Below, piece after piece: positions 50,283-60,884 of a DNA stretch of 64,000 nucleotides (positions are counted from its first letter, which is position 1; every line of letters begins with the position of its first letter). The position numbers and the translations under genes were made by a program. Location of the stretch: NCBI GenBank assembly GCA_963930775.1, contig OZ005689.1:6015141-6079140 (forward strand), read 5' to 3'. The notes under the pieces were generated by a model. That model was not told the origin of the DNA. It did not search any database and saw only the letters and a list, made by a program, of their open reading frames with translations. This DNA is from Cliona cf. orientalis (lineage: Eukaryota; Porifera; Demospongiae; Clionaida; Clionaidae).

Positions 50283-51282
50283 AGCGTAGGCGGAGGGTTA
50301 CTGCAATCGTTGGGTGATTTTGTCCGTCCGTTTGTCCGTCCTTTTGTCCGTCTGTCCTGTGCATTCATTAGATCTTGCGTTTTATTTGCATAAACACGGT
50401 ATATACTATTTATGGGGAAGTGGGAGATATAGATTCTGAAATGATTCTATATTATGTGTACCATGCTATATACATTGAGCCTGCCTGCATAATATATATA
50501 TATATATATAAATTATTACGATTGCATATGTGGTAGAGGATCAAAATTTATATAGTGCACAAAAGCATTTGCAAATAATTATTATAGTTACTGTAATTCT
50601 TCTTTATTTATATGCATGCATGCATGCTTATATTATATTATTATAATAATATAGTTGTTTTAGATCGTGCATTATTAACCTAGGCATGCATTAGACTAAT
50701 GCAGTTTTGATTGTGATGCGGCTGCAGTCATCATCAGGGCAAGAATGCAAATTTAAACTTTAATATCTACCTGACTAGTCTGAGCTTTTTTTAAATAACA
50801 TCACCGTTGAAGCTATTGGCATTAATTTTTATTGTAGAGACCCGATTAGCATTAAATGAAGTATGGATCCCCAACCAAGAACTCATGCACTGTCACTGAA
50901 AAATTCTTTGCATAATAGTATTACAGTGATTACAGTCACAATACATTACTCCCATAAGCAAGAGTACGGATTAATCATACTAATAATTATTATATACCAT
51001 CATTAATATTATAATGGCAGTGCTAGTTTTGTTTACCTCTTAGTTTGCCTACCTCTCTAATGTGAGGCTGTATTCCATTGTTGGTGTCACAGTTATTATC
51101 TTCTCACTCTCTTCAACTTCTTCAGAATTCTGCATGCTTGTTAGCTTTAATCACTAATACTATAGTCAGGAAGCTAGCATAGTATCACTTTATAGTCATG
51201 CACTATAATGATATTCATGCATGATTGTATTCTCTACTATCATTGTTACTCAATATAGTAAGCTATGAGCAATTAAAACTCC
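50283..51282. other. AT-rich unannotated stretch
   Basis: Low-GC sequence with an (AT)n tract near 50489-50512 and ATGCATGCATGC at about 50612-50627. No gene is seen. Confidence 0.4.
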
Positions 51283-51510
51283 GTATACTCTGGTTAATAA
51301 GCGCATGCGCTCATAGCGGTAAACGGATATGCGCTTATATATATGGCACGTAACCACGCCCACAAAACGTTTGGGCACGTGATGGATGCAAGGCCAGCTC
51401 GCGCTAGCGCTAGCGCTAGCCGATCGAGCGCTTTAGCGTTTATAGCTGCCGCTCAAGACGACGAGTGCTGGCGATTTGTCTGAAACTCGATCTTCTTACA
51501 TGATATGGCC
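51283..51510 (+). repeat. Left arm of a 7.3-kb inverted repeat pair
   Basis: It is the reverse complement of 58316-58560 along its whole length, from GTATACTCTGGTTAATAAG to TCGATCTTCTT. This arm keeps many CpG sites (CGCTAGCGCTAGCGCTAGC) that are TpG or CpA in the other arm. Confidence 0.75.
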
Positions 51511-52352
51511 ATCATTTCTCCAAAGATATCTGGACTACACAGACTTTCCAGCCGGTCACTCCGGGCGTAGTCTCGTGCCCAGCCTCTTTATCGCACGCGG
51601 AAAAAGAGTCTGGTGAAACGCGTACGCGCACGCGTATTCAATTTCGTACGTGACGTATTCTGACACGGGCACAATGAATGTCATTATAAGCGATGGCGCA
51701 ATCACTGTTTAACATTATTATTCGCATTGTGTATCTGGCTTGATTAAGACCAGCCACAAGATGACATAAGGTATTTTCCAACATGCTGTTACAGGCTGAC
51801 CAAAATCGCATCCTAAACAAGGCCACCAAACCACAGAAAAATCCTGTGTCAAATTTCCCAGTAATAATAACTATCCAGGTAGGTCAGATAGCTAATTAAA
51901 TTTTCAATATTCCCCTTTCCAGCTGGCCACTGGTGAGCCACAGGTATTGCATTAGTGCATTAGCTCACTTTGCCTCTGATGGGTTCGTTGGGGTCAGTCC
52001 TACAGTTGTACTGGTGAGCGTAAGAGATTCGTTCTTTCACCACGACTGGCTGCTCGTTGATCAGAGGGGCTGCATACGAATGAAATGCATACGTTTCACC
52101 AATGCAACGTAAATAACCTAATAGATATTGTTCAGACAGCAGCTGAAATCCTATCAATTAATAGTTTGTAGTTCAGATCACTTCTCAATGAAGCTGGGAC
52201 CACACAGAGGGTGACGATGAAGATTAATCTCTATCTTCATAATTATGAGTTATATTATTATTATTACAGCTCCATATGACTATTGATCATGATTGAGCTA
52301 AAGGAAGTGTCGTTTACGTGGAGGAAATTTGGTTTCCTGCATGCAGTGTGGT

Positions 52353-52875
52353 AATTATGCACTCAGTAGCAATTTACTTTTTTGCGGTTATTAGGTAATT
52401 ATGAGTAATTATGATGAAACCTATGGTGTAATCTATGAGGTAATTATGAGAAAATTCAGGGCCTCGATGGAGCCCTTCTGGGACTTGAAATTCAGTGAAG
52501 TATATAGAGTATCTTTCGCGTGTATCCAGCGAATACCTTACAAGCAGCGTGTTGCCTTCTCTGACGAGCAGCGACGGCCGAACTTCACGCGTTCTCTAGG
52601 CTGACGTAATCCCGTGGATATATATAGATAGCCCTGCGCTATATATAGCACGCACCATGAGCAGCGTGCCGCCAGACCAGTCTAGCTGTACTGCGCTGTT
52701 GAGTTCTCAGCTTGCGTTGAAATTTTCACTATCGAGGTCCAGAGACACTCTCAGATTCCCGATGATCCGAGGCTAGTCTGCGCCGGCATCGTACTGTACA
52801 GTAATGTGACCCACTATATTGACGACCTTTACCACCTACGCCATTTCAACTATGCAGCTACTGAGTGCATGGTCA
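52353..52875. mobile_element. CAGTAGC-family element
   Basis: ATGCACTCAGTAGCAATTTAC at the left and CAGCTACTGAGTGCATGG at the right are inverted ends. The interior is collinear with 9756-10281 in the opposite orientation, with ATTGACGACCTTTACCAC near the right end. Confidence 0.65.
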
Positions 52876-53835
52876 AGTGTTCATTAATTAGCAATGCCTC
52901 AAGGGGATTAATGAAGAGGAATATTAATGTGTATAGCAATATAATATAATATTATTGCTGTAGTCGTTCACATTCCAATGAAGTGTAATCGTGTATATAC
53001 AGCTGCTATAGAAGGCTCCACTGCACATGTGCATACCAGCCAGTAGTGGATGGGTAACCCAATACTGGTGCAGAGACCAAACTACCAGCAGGAACCATCT
53101 TTGATGTGGAGCGGGGTAAATGCAAGAGGACATAAGACTGCTTGCTAGCTAACATCCAATTAGGCCAACCTTAATCACCATTGGTCGCTAACAGCCCTGC
53201 GTTATAATTGAATCATACAATTATCAGTACATGAAGTGGAATTCATTGTGTAAAATTAATGCTAGCTACTAGACTATACGGTGACAATAACGGGATGTCT
53301 GACATGGCACAGTACATGGTGCATATTATATCAGTTGAAAATTTGCTCAAGATCATGACTATAGACGTTAGAAAGCTTCAAAGCTTATCCGCTCTGAATT
53401 TTTTTATGAATTAGATACGTGTATATATTATACATGCATGTCCGGGCTATCCCTACTTTTACCACGATGAGCTAATGAATGCTAATTTAAGAATGTCGTT
53501 AGATCACCACTTCAAAGGTGTGACAAATTTCAAGCATGGGAGTATCACCGGTATGCCCCATGTCGTCGGACTGTATGTAAATTGGATAGTGAATTCTTCT
53601 AAGGCAGGTATGTTCCCAGCTCCTCTATGCCATTAACCTAATCAGCTCAGTTAAGCAGGCTTGAGGATATAACAAGGATACTCTAACAAATTCTAATTGT
53701 TCTAAGTACACTTATACAACACAATAATAGTGGCAAAGCATCCTGAGGGCGTTTAGAAGAAATTTCTCTATGTAACTGGGATCATGTGTAGTATCCTGAA
53801 TACATACACGGTAGTTCCCCTTTATGTACAAAATA

Positions 53836-54200
53836 TCACTATAGATACTATCAAGAGTATAATATAAGAGGAGGGAGAGAGAGTGTCCTACTTCCTATTG
53901 CTGTGTGCAAACACCCTTGCCAAGTACAGAGGTCAATATGGTCAGCACTACATAAAGGTTACCACAAACCAGTACAGGTGCATGACCACCCACAGTATTT
54001 TAGTCCTTATCATTGCTCACTAGACCACTATCATGTGTGCAAGTACAAGCGCGCGGTTATATGCCAGACGTTTGTGGTGAGTTTGTGTGTAAGATAGTGT
54101 AACTTGACCTCTGTACTTGGCAAAGGGTGTTTGCACACAGCAATAGGAAGTAGGATACTCTCTCTCCCTCCTTTTATATACTCTTGATACTATACATTTA
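53836..54200. mobile_element. Foldback element with ~95-bp arms
   Basis: The arms (about 53843-53938 and 54105-54198) are near-identical inverted copies, with strings such as GACCTCTGTACTTGGCAA and TTGCACACAGCAATAGGAAG in the right arm. The loop is about 165 bp. No protein is seen. Confidence 0.75.
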
Positions 54201-54884
54201 GATATTAAAAATTAATTATTACCGATGCCATCAATTTTTGGGGAGGGATGGTGCTTTTGGAGCGGTTGTGGTCGCTGGTCATCCACTGGGGGAAGGTAGG
54301 CACTCTGACAGGTAGAGTTGTAGCTATATGTGAAGAGAGAGAGAGAGACAGAGAGATGAAACCAAGAGAAGCTGCTTTGATAATATACGATTACACTATG
54401 CGTGAATTGTATACATTTCCAGTAAAGGGCATCAATCATATGTAGCTAACATAAAACTCCTGGTATGCACGGCATGCTTAATATAACATGAGACAATGCC
54501 ATTTTTGCACAAGTCTGATCGCACAGCTGTATTTCCACCACATGCTCTCTGTGTATTCTCCTCGATGGACAAATATAGCATTCGGAGCATCGATCTGCAT
54601 TGTGGTGATCGGTACCCGACCACGGTGAGTAACAAAGAGATGAAGCTGATTGCATGTCACAGGTATAGAGTTAGCAACCACATGCTAAGAATGGGGGATA
54701 AAAATTAAATACCACGTGCCGCTTCTGAACAATGCATCTACAGTCTGATTTGCCATGAAAGGTTATTAATTTTGTGCATATTATTATGACGACTGGGAAA
54801 ACTTTTAAACACAGATACACGTCTGTTATGGTACAATAACACATCTTCCTCTCTAGATATTATATAATACTCTGATGTAAAGTT

Positions 54885-55435
54885 TACTGTGTGTGATGCA
54901 AAAGAAGACATCCTAGCAAGCTATCAAAAGACTACCTGGAATTTGCACTTCTAGTACAGCCTGGAGTATTCAAGTTTGAACTCATGGTGTCACAGTTGGG
55001 GTACCATAGCTGCCTGACTCAAAGGCTAAGATCACACAAATATGGTGTACTTACTTCCCTACAATAATATTGTATTTATTGCTGGAGCACGGTTGGATGT
55101 AGCTATAAAGGTCCAGAAAAAATGTTTGAAGTAGCTAGTTCCATGCATTAAATTTTAATATTAAACAATCACGGAATAGGCAAACCGGTCGCCATGTAAT
55201 ATGTATACATGTAGTCTCATGCCCAGCCTCTGTCCCCACGATATTAGTCAGCTAGGTGGCATTGATGAAATTAATAACTACCAGGCCCTGAGGGCACTAA
55301 AAAAGGAACAGTAACAAGTATAAAAAACAATTGAATAAAATTGAAGGATGAAGTAGGGATGGCAGTGCCAAAAAATACACAAACAAGATTCGTAGGGATA
55401 ACGTATCACATCCACTATACACCCCTACGCTTGCT
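54885..55435 (+). repeat. Left arm (A) of a large imperfect palindrome
   Basis: Reverse complement of about 56420-56950 at roughly 85% by eye. Shared strings include GAGTATTCAAGTTTGAACTC, GGGGTACCATAGCTGCC and AAGGATGAAGTAGGGATGGC. A partial forward copy is at about 56164-56275. Confidence 0.7.
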
Positions 55436-56160
55436 TTTTGAGTAGCTGTGCATGAACGTGCATCAGTGGGGTTCTCGAGACAGCTCAGGTAACTAGCTGA
55501 CCTGCGAATGAAGCCACGCCCCTCGTTATCTCGATCCTGAAGCTGGCTGACTCGACCGGCAAACTTGAAAGAAGGCTGTTTAGAACCAAGTCGCGACGAA
55601 AACATTCTGTTTCAGGAGCATATTTTATAGGCCAGTAAGCTTACTCTTGGTAAGTAGCCACTATGATCGACAGTTCACTGAGCTGATCAGCTGAGCGATC
55701 CGGCGAGCAGGCCGCGCCGGCGCACGCGCGCCACTTACATCGGTCACATGACTTCACCATGGCAACAACAAATGAGCATGCGCATTATATGACAAAATGG
55801 CTAATTGGACACACCCACTCGCAAAACGCGCGCTGTACACACCCACAATTAAATCGCTATCCTGATAACACAAAACGAGCGTGCCACAGACATGCGCGCT
55901 CCAAAATGGAGTGGATTTATACTCAAACTAAGGTGAGCGGTCATGGTAGTCTTGAGTTAGCCCAGGAAAACAGAAAGAAAGAAAGAAAGAAAGAAAGATT
56001 GACAAATGGCTATTTTTTTGAACATCTGGTTCTGGCATATACAATTGAGTTGATGGATGATCTTGGTCTTGTTAGATAGATAATTTGCTGTAGATTCTGA
56101 TTTTGATGCTTAGAAAGTTCAAAAAGCTACCTGTTTTGAGATATTTGGATTTTTGTAATG
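55436..56160 (+). repeat. Direct repeat unit B, first copy
   Basis: It recurs in the same orientation at about 56945-58210: CATCAGTGGGGTTCTCGAGA, ACTTCACCATGGCAACA, CACACCCACTCGCAAAA, GAGTGGATTTATACT and a GAAA microsatellite. An open frame from 55759 (MATTNEHAHYM) is partly shared, but I do not trust it as coding. Confidence 0.65.
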
Positions 56161-56419
56161 TATTATATACAAGTATAAAAAACAATTGAATAAAATTGAA
56201 GGATGAAGTAGGGATGGCAGGGTCAAAAAGTACACAAACAAGATTTGTAAGGCATAAGCATCAGCTATACATCCCTTCGCTTGCTATTCTCGATTATTAT
56301 ATGCACTTAGCTATTAATATTGATGTATTTGTCGAGTGTGGCATGTGGGAGACATTCAGGTTCACGGTTCTCTGATTGTCACAATGGTTCAGGATAGTCA
56401 GTTTTGATTCAGTTGCATT

Positions 56420-56944
56420 ATTTTTGCACCCCTCAAAAAGCAAGCGTAGGGATGTATAGCAGATGCTTATGCCTTACAAATCTTGTTTGTGTACTTTTTG
56501 ACCCTGCCATCCCTACTTCATCCTTCAATTTTATTCAATTGTTTTTTATACTTGTTACTGTTCTTTTTTTAGTGCCCTCAGGGTAGTTCATGTATAATAG
56601 TCATTAGCTGACTAATCTTGTGGGGACAGAGGCTGAGCATGAGACTGTACATAGACCATGGTGACCTGATATTATGGCTTGCCTATTCATTGTTATAAAA
56701 TGCATGGGATTAGCTACAACTACAAAATTTTTCTAGATCTAGCTACATCCAATCGTGCTCCAACAATAATACAATATTATAGGAAAGCAGGTACATCACT
56801 GATTCAGCATATTTATGCGATCCTAGCCATTGAGTCGGGCAGCTATGGTACCCCAAACACACCGGAGTTCAAACTTGAATACTCCTGTATGTGCAAATCC
56901 CAGGTAGTCTTCGATAGCTAGCCAGGACGTCTTCTTTCACTATT
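56420..56944 (-). repeat. Right arm (A, inverted) of the large palindrome
   Basis: Mirror of 54885-55435. With the two direct B units it gives the order A-B-A(part)-A(inverted)-B over about 3.3 kb. Confidence 0.7.
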
Positions 56945-58210
56945 GCACACTATTGAACACGCATCAGTGGGATTCTCGAGACAGCGAGTGACCTGTGATT
57001 GAAGCCACACCCCTCGTTATCTCGATCCTGAAGCTGGCTGATCGGCAAACTTGAAAGATTAGAAGTCTATTTAGAACCAAGTAGCGACGAAAATCTTCCG
57101 TTTCGGGAGCGTATTTTATAGGCCAGTAAGTTTATTCTTGGTAGTAGCCACCATAATCGACAGTCCACTGAGCTGAGCGCTTGTCCTGGATCAATCGAGG
57201 ATGCGCCGGCGCATGCGCACCACTGACGTCGGTCACATGACTTCACCATGGCAACACCGTACAGGCATGCGCATTATATGACAAAATGGCTAATCGGACA
57301 CACCCACTCGCAAAATGCGTTGTACACACCCACAATTAAATCGCAAGGGGTGGTCTCTCCTATACCCACTGTGGTTAGATCTGCGACCGGAGTCACAATT
57401 TGTGACCGCCAAAATTCGGCTGTGACCTCGTGACCGTGCTTAAAATTCGGCTGTGACCTAGTGACCACGCTTAAAATCGTCGGCTATTAGCGCCATAGCA
57501 TGCACTAGCTAGCTAGCCATAGTATAGTAGTAGCCGCGCCGCGGGCCGCGCGTGCTCACGTGAACATAATTATTAAATGATATTAGTAACGTAGCTAGCT
57601 AGCTGTAGAACGTCGAACCAGAACATGTCATGTTTAAAGGGCGAGTATATCATCTCTGAATATGTACCTACGTATTATTTAGCTAGTATTTGACTTCTCT
57701 GACATACATGTATCTGACAACCTCGTCCATGTTTGTGCTCTGTGACCGCGGAATAGCAATTTTAGCGCCGTGACCTGGTGACCACTTATGAAAAACCTCG
57801 GTGACCCAGTGACTACCCCGTGACCCCGGTCGCAGATCTGACCACACTGGGTATAGGAGAGACCACCCCTTGAATCGCTGTGCTGATAACGCAAAACGAG
57901 CGTGCCACTATTATCTATGGTGCCACAGACGTGCGCGCTCCAAATTGGAGTGGATTTATACTCTAACTAAGGTGAGCGGTCATGGTAGTCTTGAGTTAGC
58001 CCAGGAAAACAGAAAGAAAGAAAGAAAGAAAGAATGAGAAATGGCTGTTTTTTTGAACATCTGGTTCTGGCATATACAATTGAGTTGATGAATGGTCTTG
58101 GTCTTGCTAGATCGATAATTTGCTGTAGATTCTGATTTTGACACTTAGAAATCTCACAAAGTTACCTGTTTTGAGATATTTGGATGTTTGTAATGTATTA
58201 TATATATGGA
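56945..58210 (+). repeat. Direct repeat unit B, second copy, interrupted by a hAT-like MITE
   Basis: It is collinear with 55436-56160 except for an insertion at 57345-57870. The right end merges into a tandem 40-50-bp unit with TATAGAGTCTACCGACTCT (about 58206-58300; a single copy of that string also occurs at 40231). Confidence 0.65.
57345..57870. mobile_element. hAT-like MITE (AAGGGGTGGTC ends), second copy
   Basis: The ends AAGGGGTGGTCTCTCCTATA and TATAGGAGAGACCACCCCT are inverted, with further pairing of TCTGCGACCGG / CCGGTCGCAGA. The flanks TAAATCGC and TGAATCGC are an 8-bp duplication with one mismatch; the empty site is visible in the first B copy. It contains repeated GTGACC(T)(A)GTGACC strings. 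Confidence 0.75.
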
Positions 58211-58315
58211 GTATCCGTGCCATCCCTACTTATAGAGTCTACCGACTCTATGATATGGAGTATCCGTGCCATCCCTACTTATAGAGTCTACCGACTCTTT
58301 GATGATGGCCACGAA

Positions 58316-58560
58316 TAATGCTGTCATGCAAGAAGATCGAGTCTTTAGACAAATCGCCAGCACTTGTCATCTTGAGAGGCTGCTATAAACACTAAAGCAC
58401 TCGATTGATTGAGCCAGCTAGTGCTAGCACTAGCAGGCCTCGCATCCATCACGTTCCCAAACGTTTGTGGACGTGGTTATGTGCCATATAAGTGCATACT
58501 GTCGTTCCTTTTATCACTATAAGCACGTGCACTTATTAACCAGAGTATACTGATTTCAAG
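58316..58560 (-). repeat. Right arm of the 7.3-kb inverted repeat pair
   Basis: Mirror of 51283-51510, with many CpG to TpG/CpA differences (for example CTAGTGCTAGCACTAGC against CGCTAGCGCTAGC). Confidence 0.75.
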
Positions 58561-59290
58561 TTTCAGAAAGGCTTCATTGAGACCCTGAATTATCACCTCA
58601 TTACCTAGTAAGAGATTACCTAATAATAATTACACCATATATATAGGTTACACCATAATTATTGCATCCCTTTACCATGTACAATGAAGCTACTAGGGAT
58701 TTCATTACCTCATAACCACAAAAAAATAAATTGCTACTGGGAATAATCACGATATTATCTTTCTTTCAGTAATGTTGACTGTGATGCTGCAGTCATCATC
58801 ACGACAATCAAGAATATAAAACTATACTTGTCTAGTATTCTAACTGTCAGTTAAGTAATGGGCATGTGTACCACTCTTATGGGTGTGGTCGACACTCATT
58901 TGAAGGTGGGCATAGACGTAATTTTTGCATTCTTCCTGTGATGATGACTGCAGTTCACAAACAAAAACTATTTGCATGACCTAAGACTTAGTAATAATTA
59001 TTATGTGATTCCAAATATATCCAGCTAATAATTTTCAATTTTCAATTTTCAATTTTCAAGCCTAATGAAAACTTTACCTCATCCCCAGTAGCTGCGTGGT
59101 GCATATGGTACAAGGTCGTCAATGTAGTGCGTACACAGTCTACAAGCCACATCAATACCGGCACCTCAATCACAGAGATGGAGCCTGAGACCGACTCTTG
59201 ACCTCGACAGTGACAAGTTTCAATCACAGGAGACAAACTAGACAGTGCCGTACAGCTTCCAAACTTCAGATCGCTTGTGGCATGATGGCT
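58555..59290. mobile_element. Two CAGTAGC-family end fragments
   Basis: 58555-58745 matches the TTGCTACTG end and 59075-59290 the CCCAGTAGCTGCG end with TGGTACAAGGTCGTCA. Unrelated sequence separates them, so these are two truncated copies or one disrupted copy. Confidence 0.5.
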
Positions 59291-59832
59291 CTAGCAATGC
59301 AAATCTAATATGCTCTAAACTTGTTAGACACTGTTTAGTCAGTTTCTATGCGGTTTAGAAGACCTCAGGGCACTCATAGAACCCTCGATTCACTTGGGAT
59401 TCTATATAGTTTACTTCGGTCTTCTAAATCACATAGAAACCTCCTGAATAGTATCTAACTAAATAATAATTGTGCTCAATTTGTAAGTCCCTTCCCCAAG
59501 AGATAGCTAGATATATAACACTTTTCCAGTTATTCATGCTAACTCTTATCCAGCTAGCAATCTACAAATTTTATGTAGTTACTCTCATTTTTAGCTTCTA
59601 ACATAGCAATAAGACCTTGCACTACCATCACAGGCCAACTCCATGATATTAGCCAGACCAATAGCTAGGTCTTTGCCAACATCCAGCAAACTTTATACAT
59701 TAGACATAATATAAATGGTTCTAGAGAAAAGAGCTGACAAATTTAATGAAGACTATTTCAGTGTAGGAATAAGTGTTCTTATCGATTGCCAGGTATTCTG
59801 ATATTGTTTGTGGTGGTGGTGGGGGGGGGGGG

Positions 59833-60033
59833 GTAGTCTCGTGAACCAGACCACTCCCTCCACAGCGCTGGATGTACTGGATGACCACGCTACAAGCTGT
59901 TATGCCCACATCCCAGCCAGGTGCATTCCACTGTGTCACAAAAACTATGCCAGAGTGGCCAGACCCTCCCTCCGCGTGCTGGTGATGCAATACATCCAGC
60001 GCTGCAGAGGGAGTGGTCTGGTTCACGAGACTA
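59833..60033. mobile_element. Foldback MITE flanked by G-runs
   Basis: TAGTCTCGTGAACCAGACCA and its mirror TGGTCTGGTTCACGAGACTA begin arms of about 44 bp that extend to GCGCTGGATGTA / TACATCCAGCGC. Runs of G lie directly outside both ends (59821-59832 and 60034-60043). Confidence 0.75.
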
Positions 60034-60342
60034 GGGGGGGGGGGGTGGGGGCACTTGTAACAAGGTTATGCAAGAATTTGAAGGTCACGTACACAGTAGT
60101 TGCAACTGCCATGTGATAATAATATCCACCAGAGGCGTAGGAAGATGGGTTGGTAAAGGGGGGCTCTATAGATCTATAGGCAAGGGCAGTATGACCAGTG
60201 TGTATAAAATTGAGCCTAGCTATGTAACTATCAGAAAACATAGGGGAGCACCAACCCCTGGGGTCCCCCATGGTTCCGAAACCTATGTCCACACAAGTGG
60301 GACATATTGCACATTATCTTCAATACCACTGCTTGTATGCAG

Positions 60343-60884
60343 ATAAAGCTCCTTCGACTCAGAAGCCATCAAGAAGAAGAAAGCCAACACCAAAAGTGGC
60401 TGAAAGACTGAAGCAACAGGGAGCCGACGGCCAACAAAAATCTCGCAGAGGTGGTACCACCTCCACCACACCAAATCTCTCTGCCCCTCCCCTCAGCCAG
60501 GAATCAGACTTTGACTCGAGCGACGAAGACACTCTACTGCCATTTCTGGATAGCTCTTTGAGTGAGAAGGAACGTCGCCCCAGTCAAGACTCCACCTCAA
60601 GCTGGCAAAGCTCCAATAGCGACACAAACGATCATCCAATCAGCATCGACCTAGCCAGCGTCACGCATGGACGTACGACTGCGACTACCCATGGAGCCAT
60701 GGCCACACCCACAGTTCCCACGCCCACTTTTCTGGCATCGATTAGCATGGAAGGGGAGGATGTTCTGGGCGGGGCTGGACTGGGAGAGGCGGAACCTGGG
60801 ACGACTGGAGGGGGTGGAGCTTCACAGTGGCTCTCTCCGCCCAGTGCTAGCAGCACAAGTAGTAGCAACAACTCAGCAGAATAA
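60343..60884 (+). CDS. Terminal coding exon, probably the NFRKB C-terminus
   Basis: An open frame follows a clean TGTATGCAG acceptor and runs 180 codons to TAA. It is basic at first (KPSRRRKPTPKVAERLKQQG), then Ser/Asp/Glu-rich (SDFDSSDEDTLLPFLDSS), then Gly/Ser/Thr-rich. Its entry phase (two bases) fits exon 22 of NFRKB exactly (one base left at 45188), giving 957 residues in total. NFRKB proteins also end in long low-complexity tails. The implied intron is about 15 kb, far longer than the others in that gene. It could instead be the last exon of an unseen gene between 45 and 60 kb. Confidence 0.6.

Noticed and set aside
55759..56079. A 106-residue protein (MATTNEHAHYM...)
   Set aside because: It lies in a direct repeat, the second copy is interrupted by a transposon, and its end is a GAAA microsatellite. 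I see no domain.
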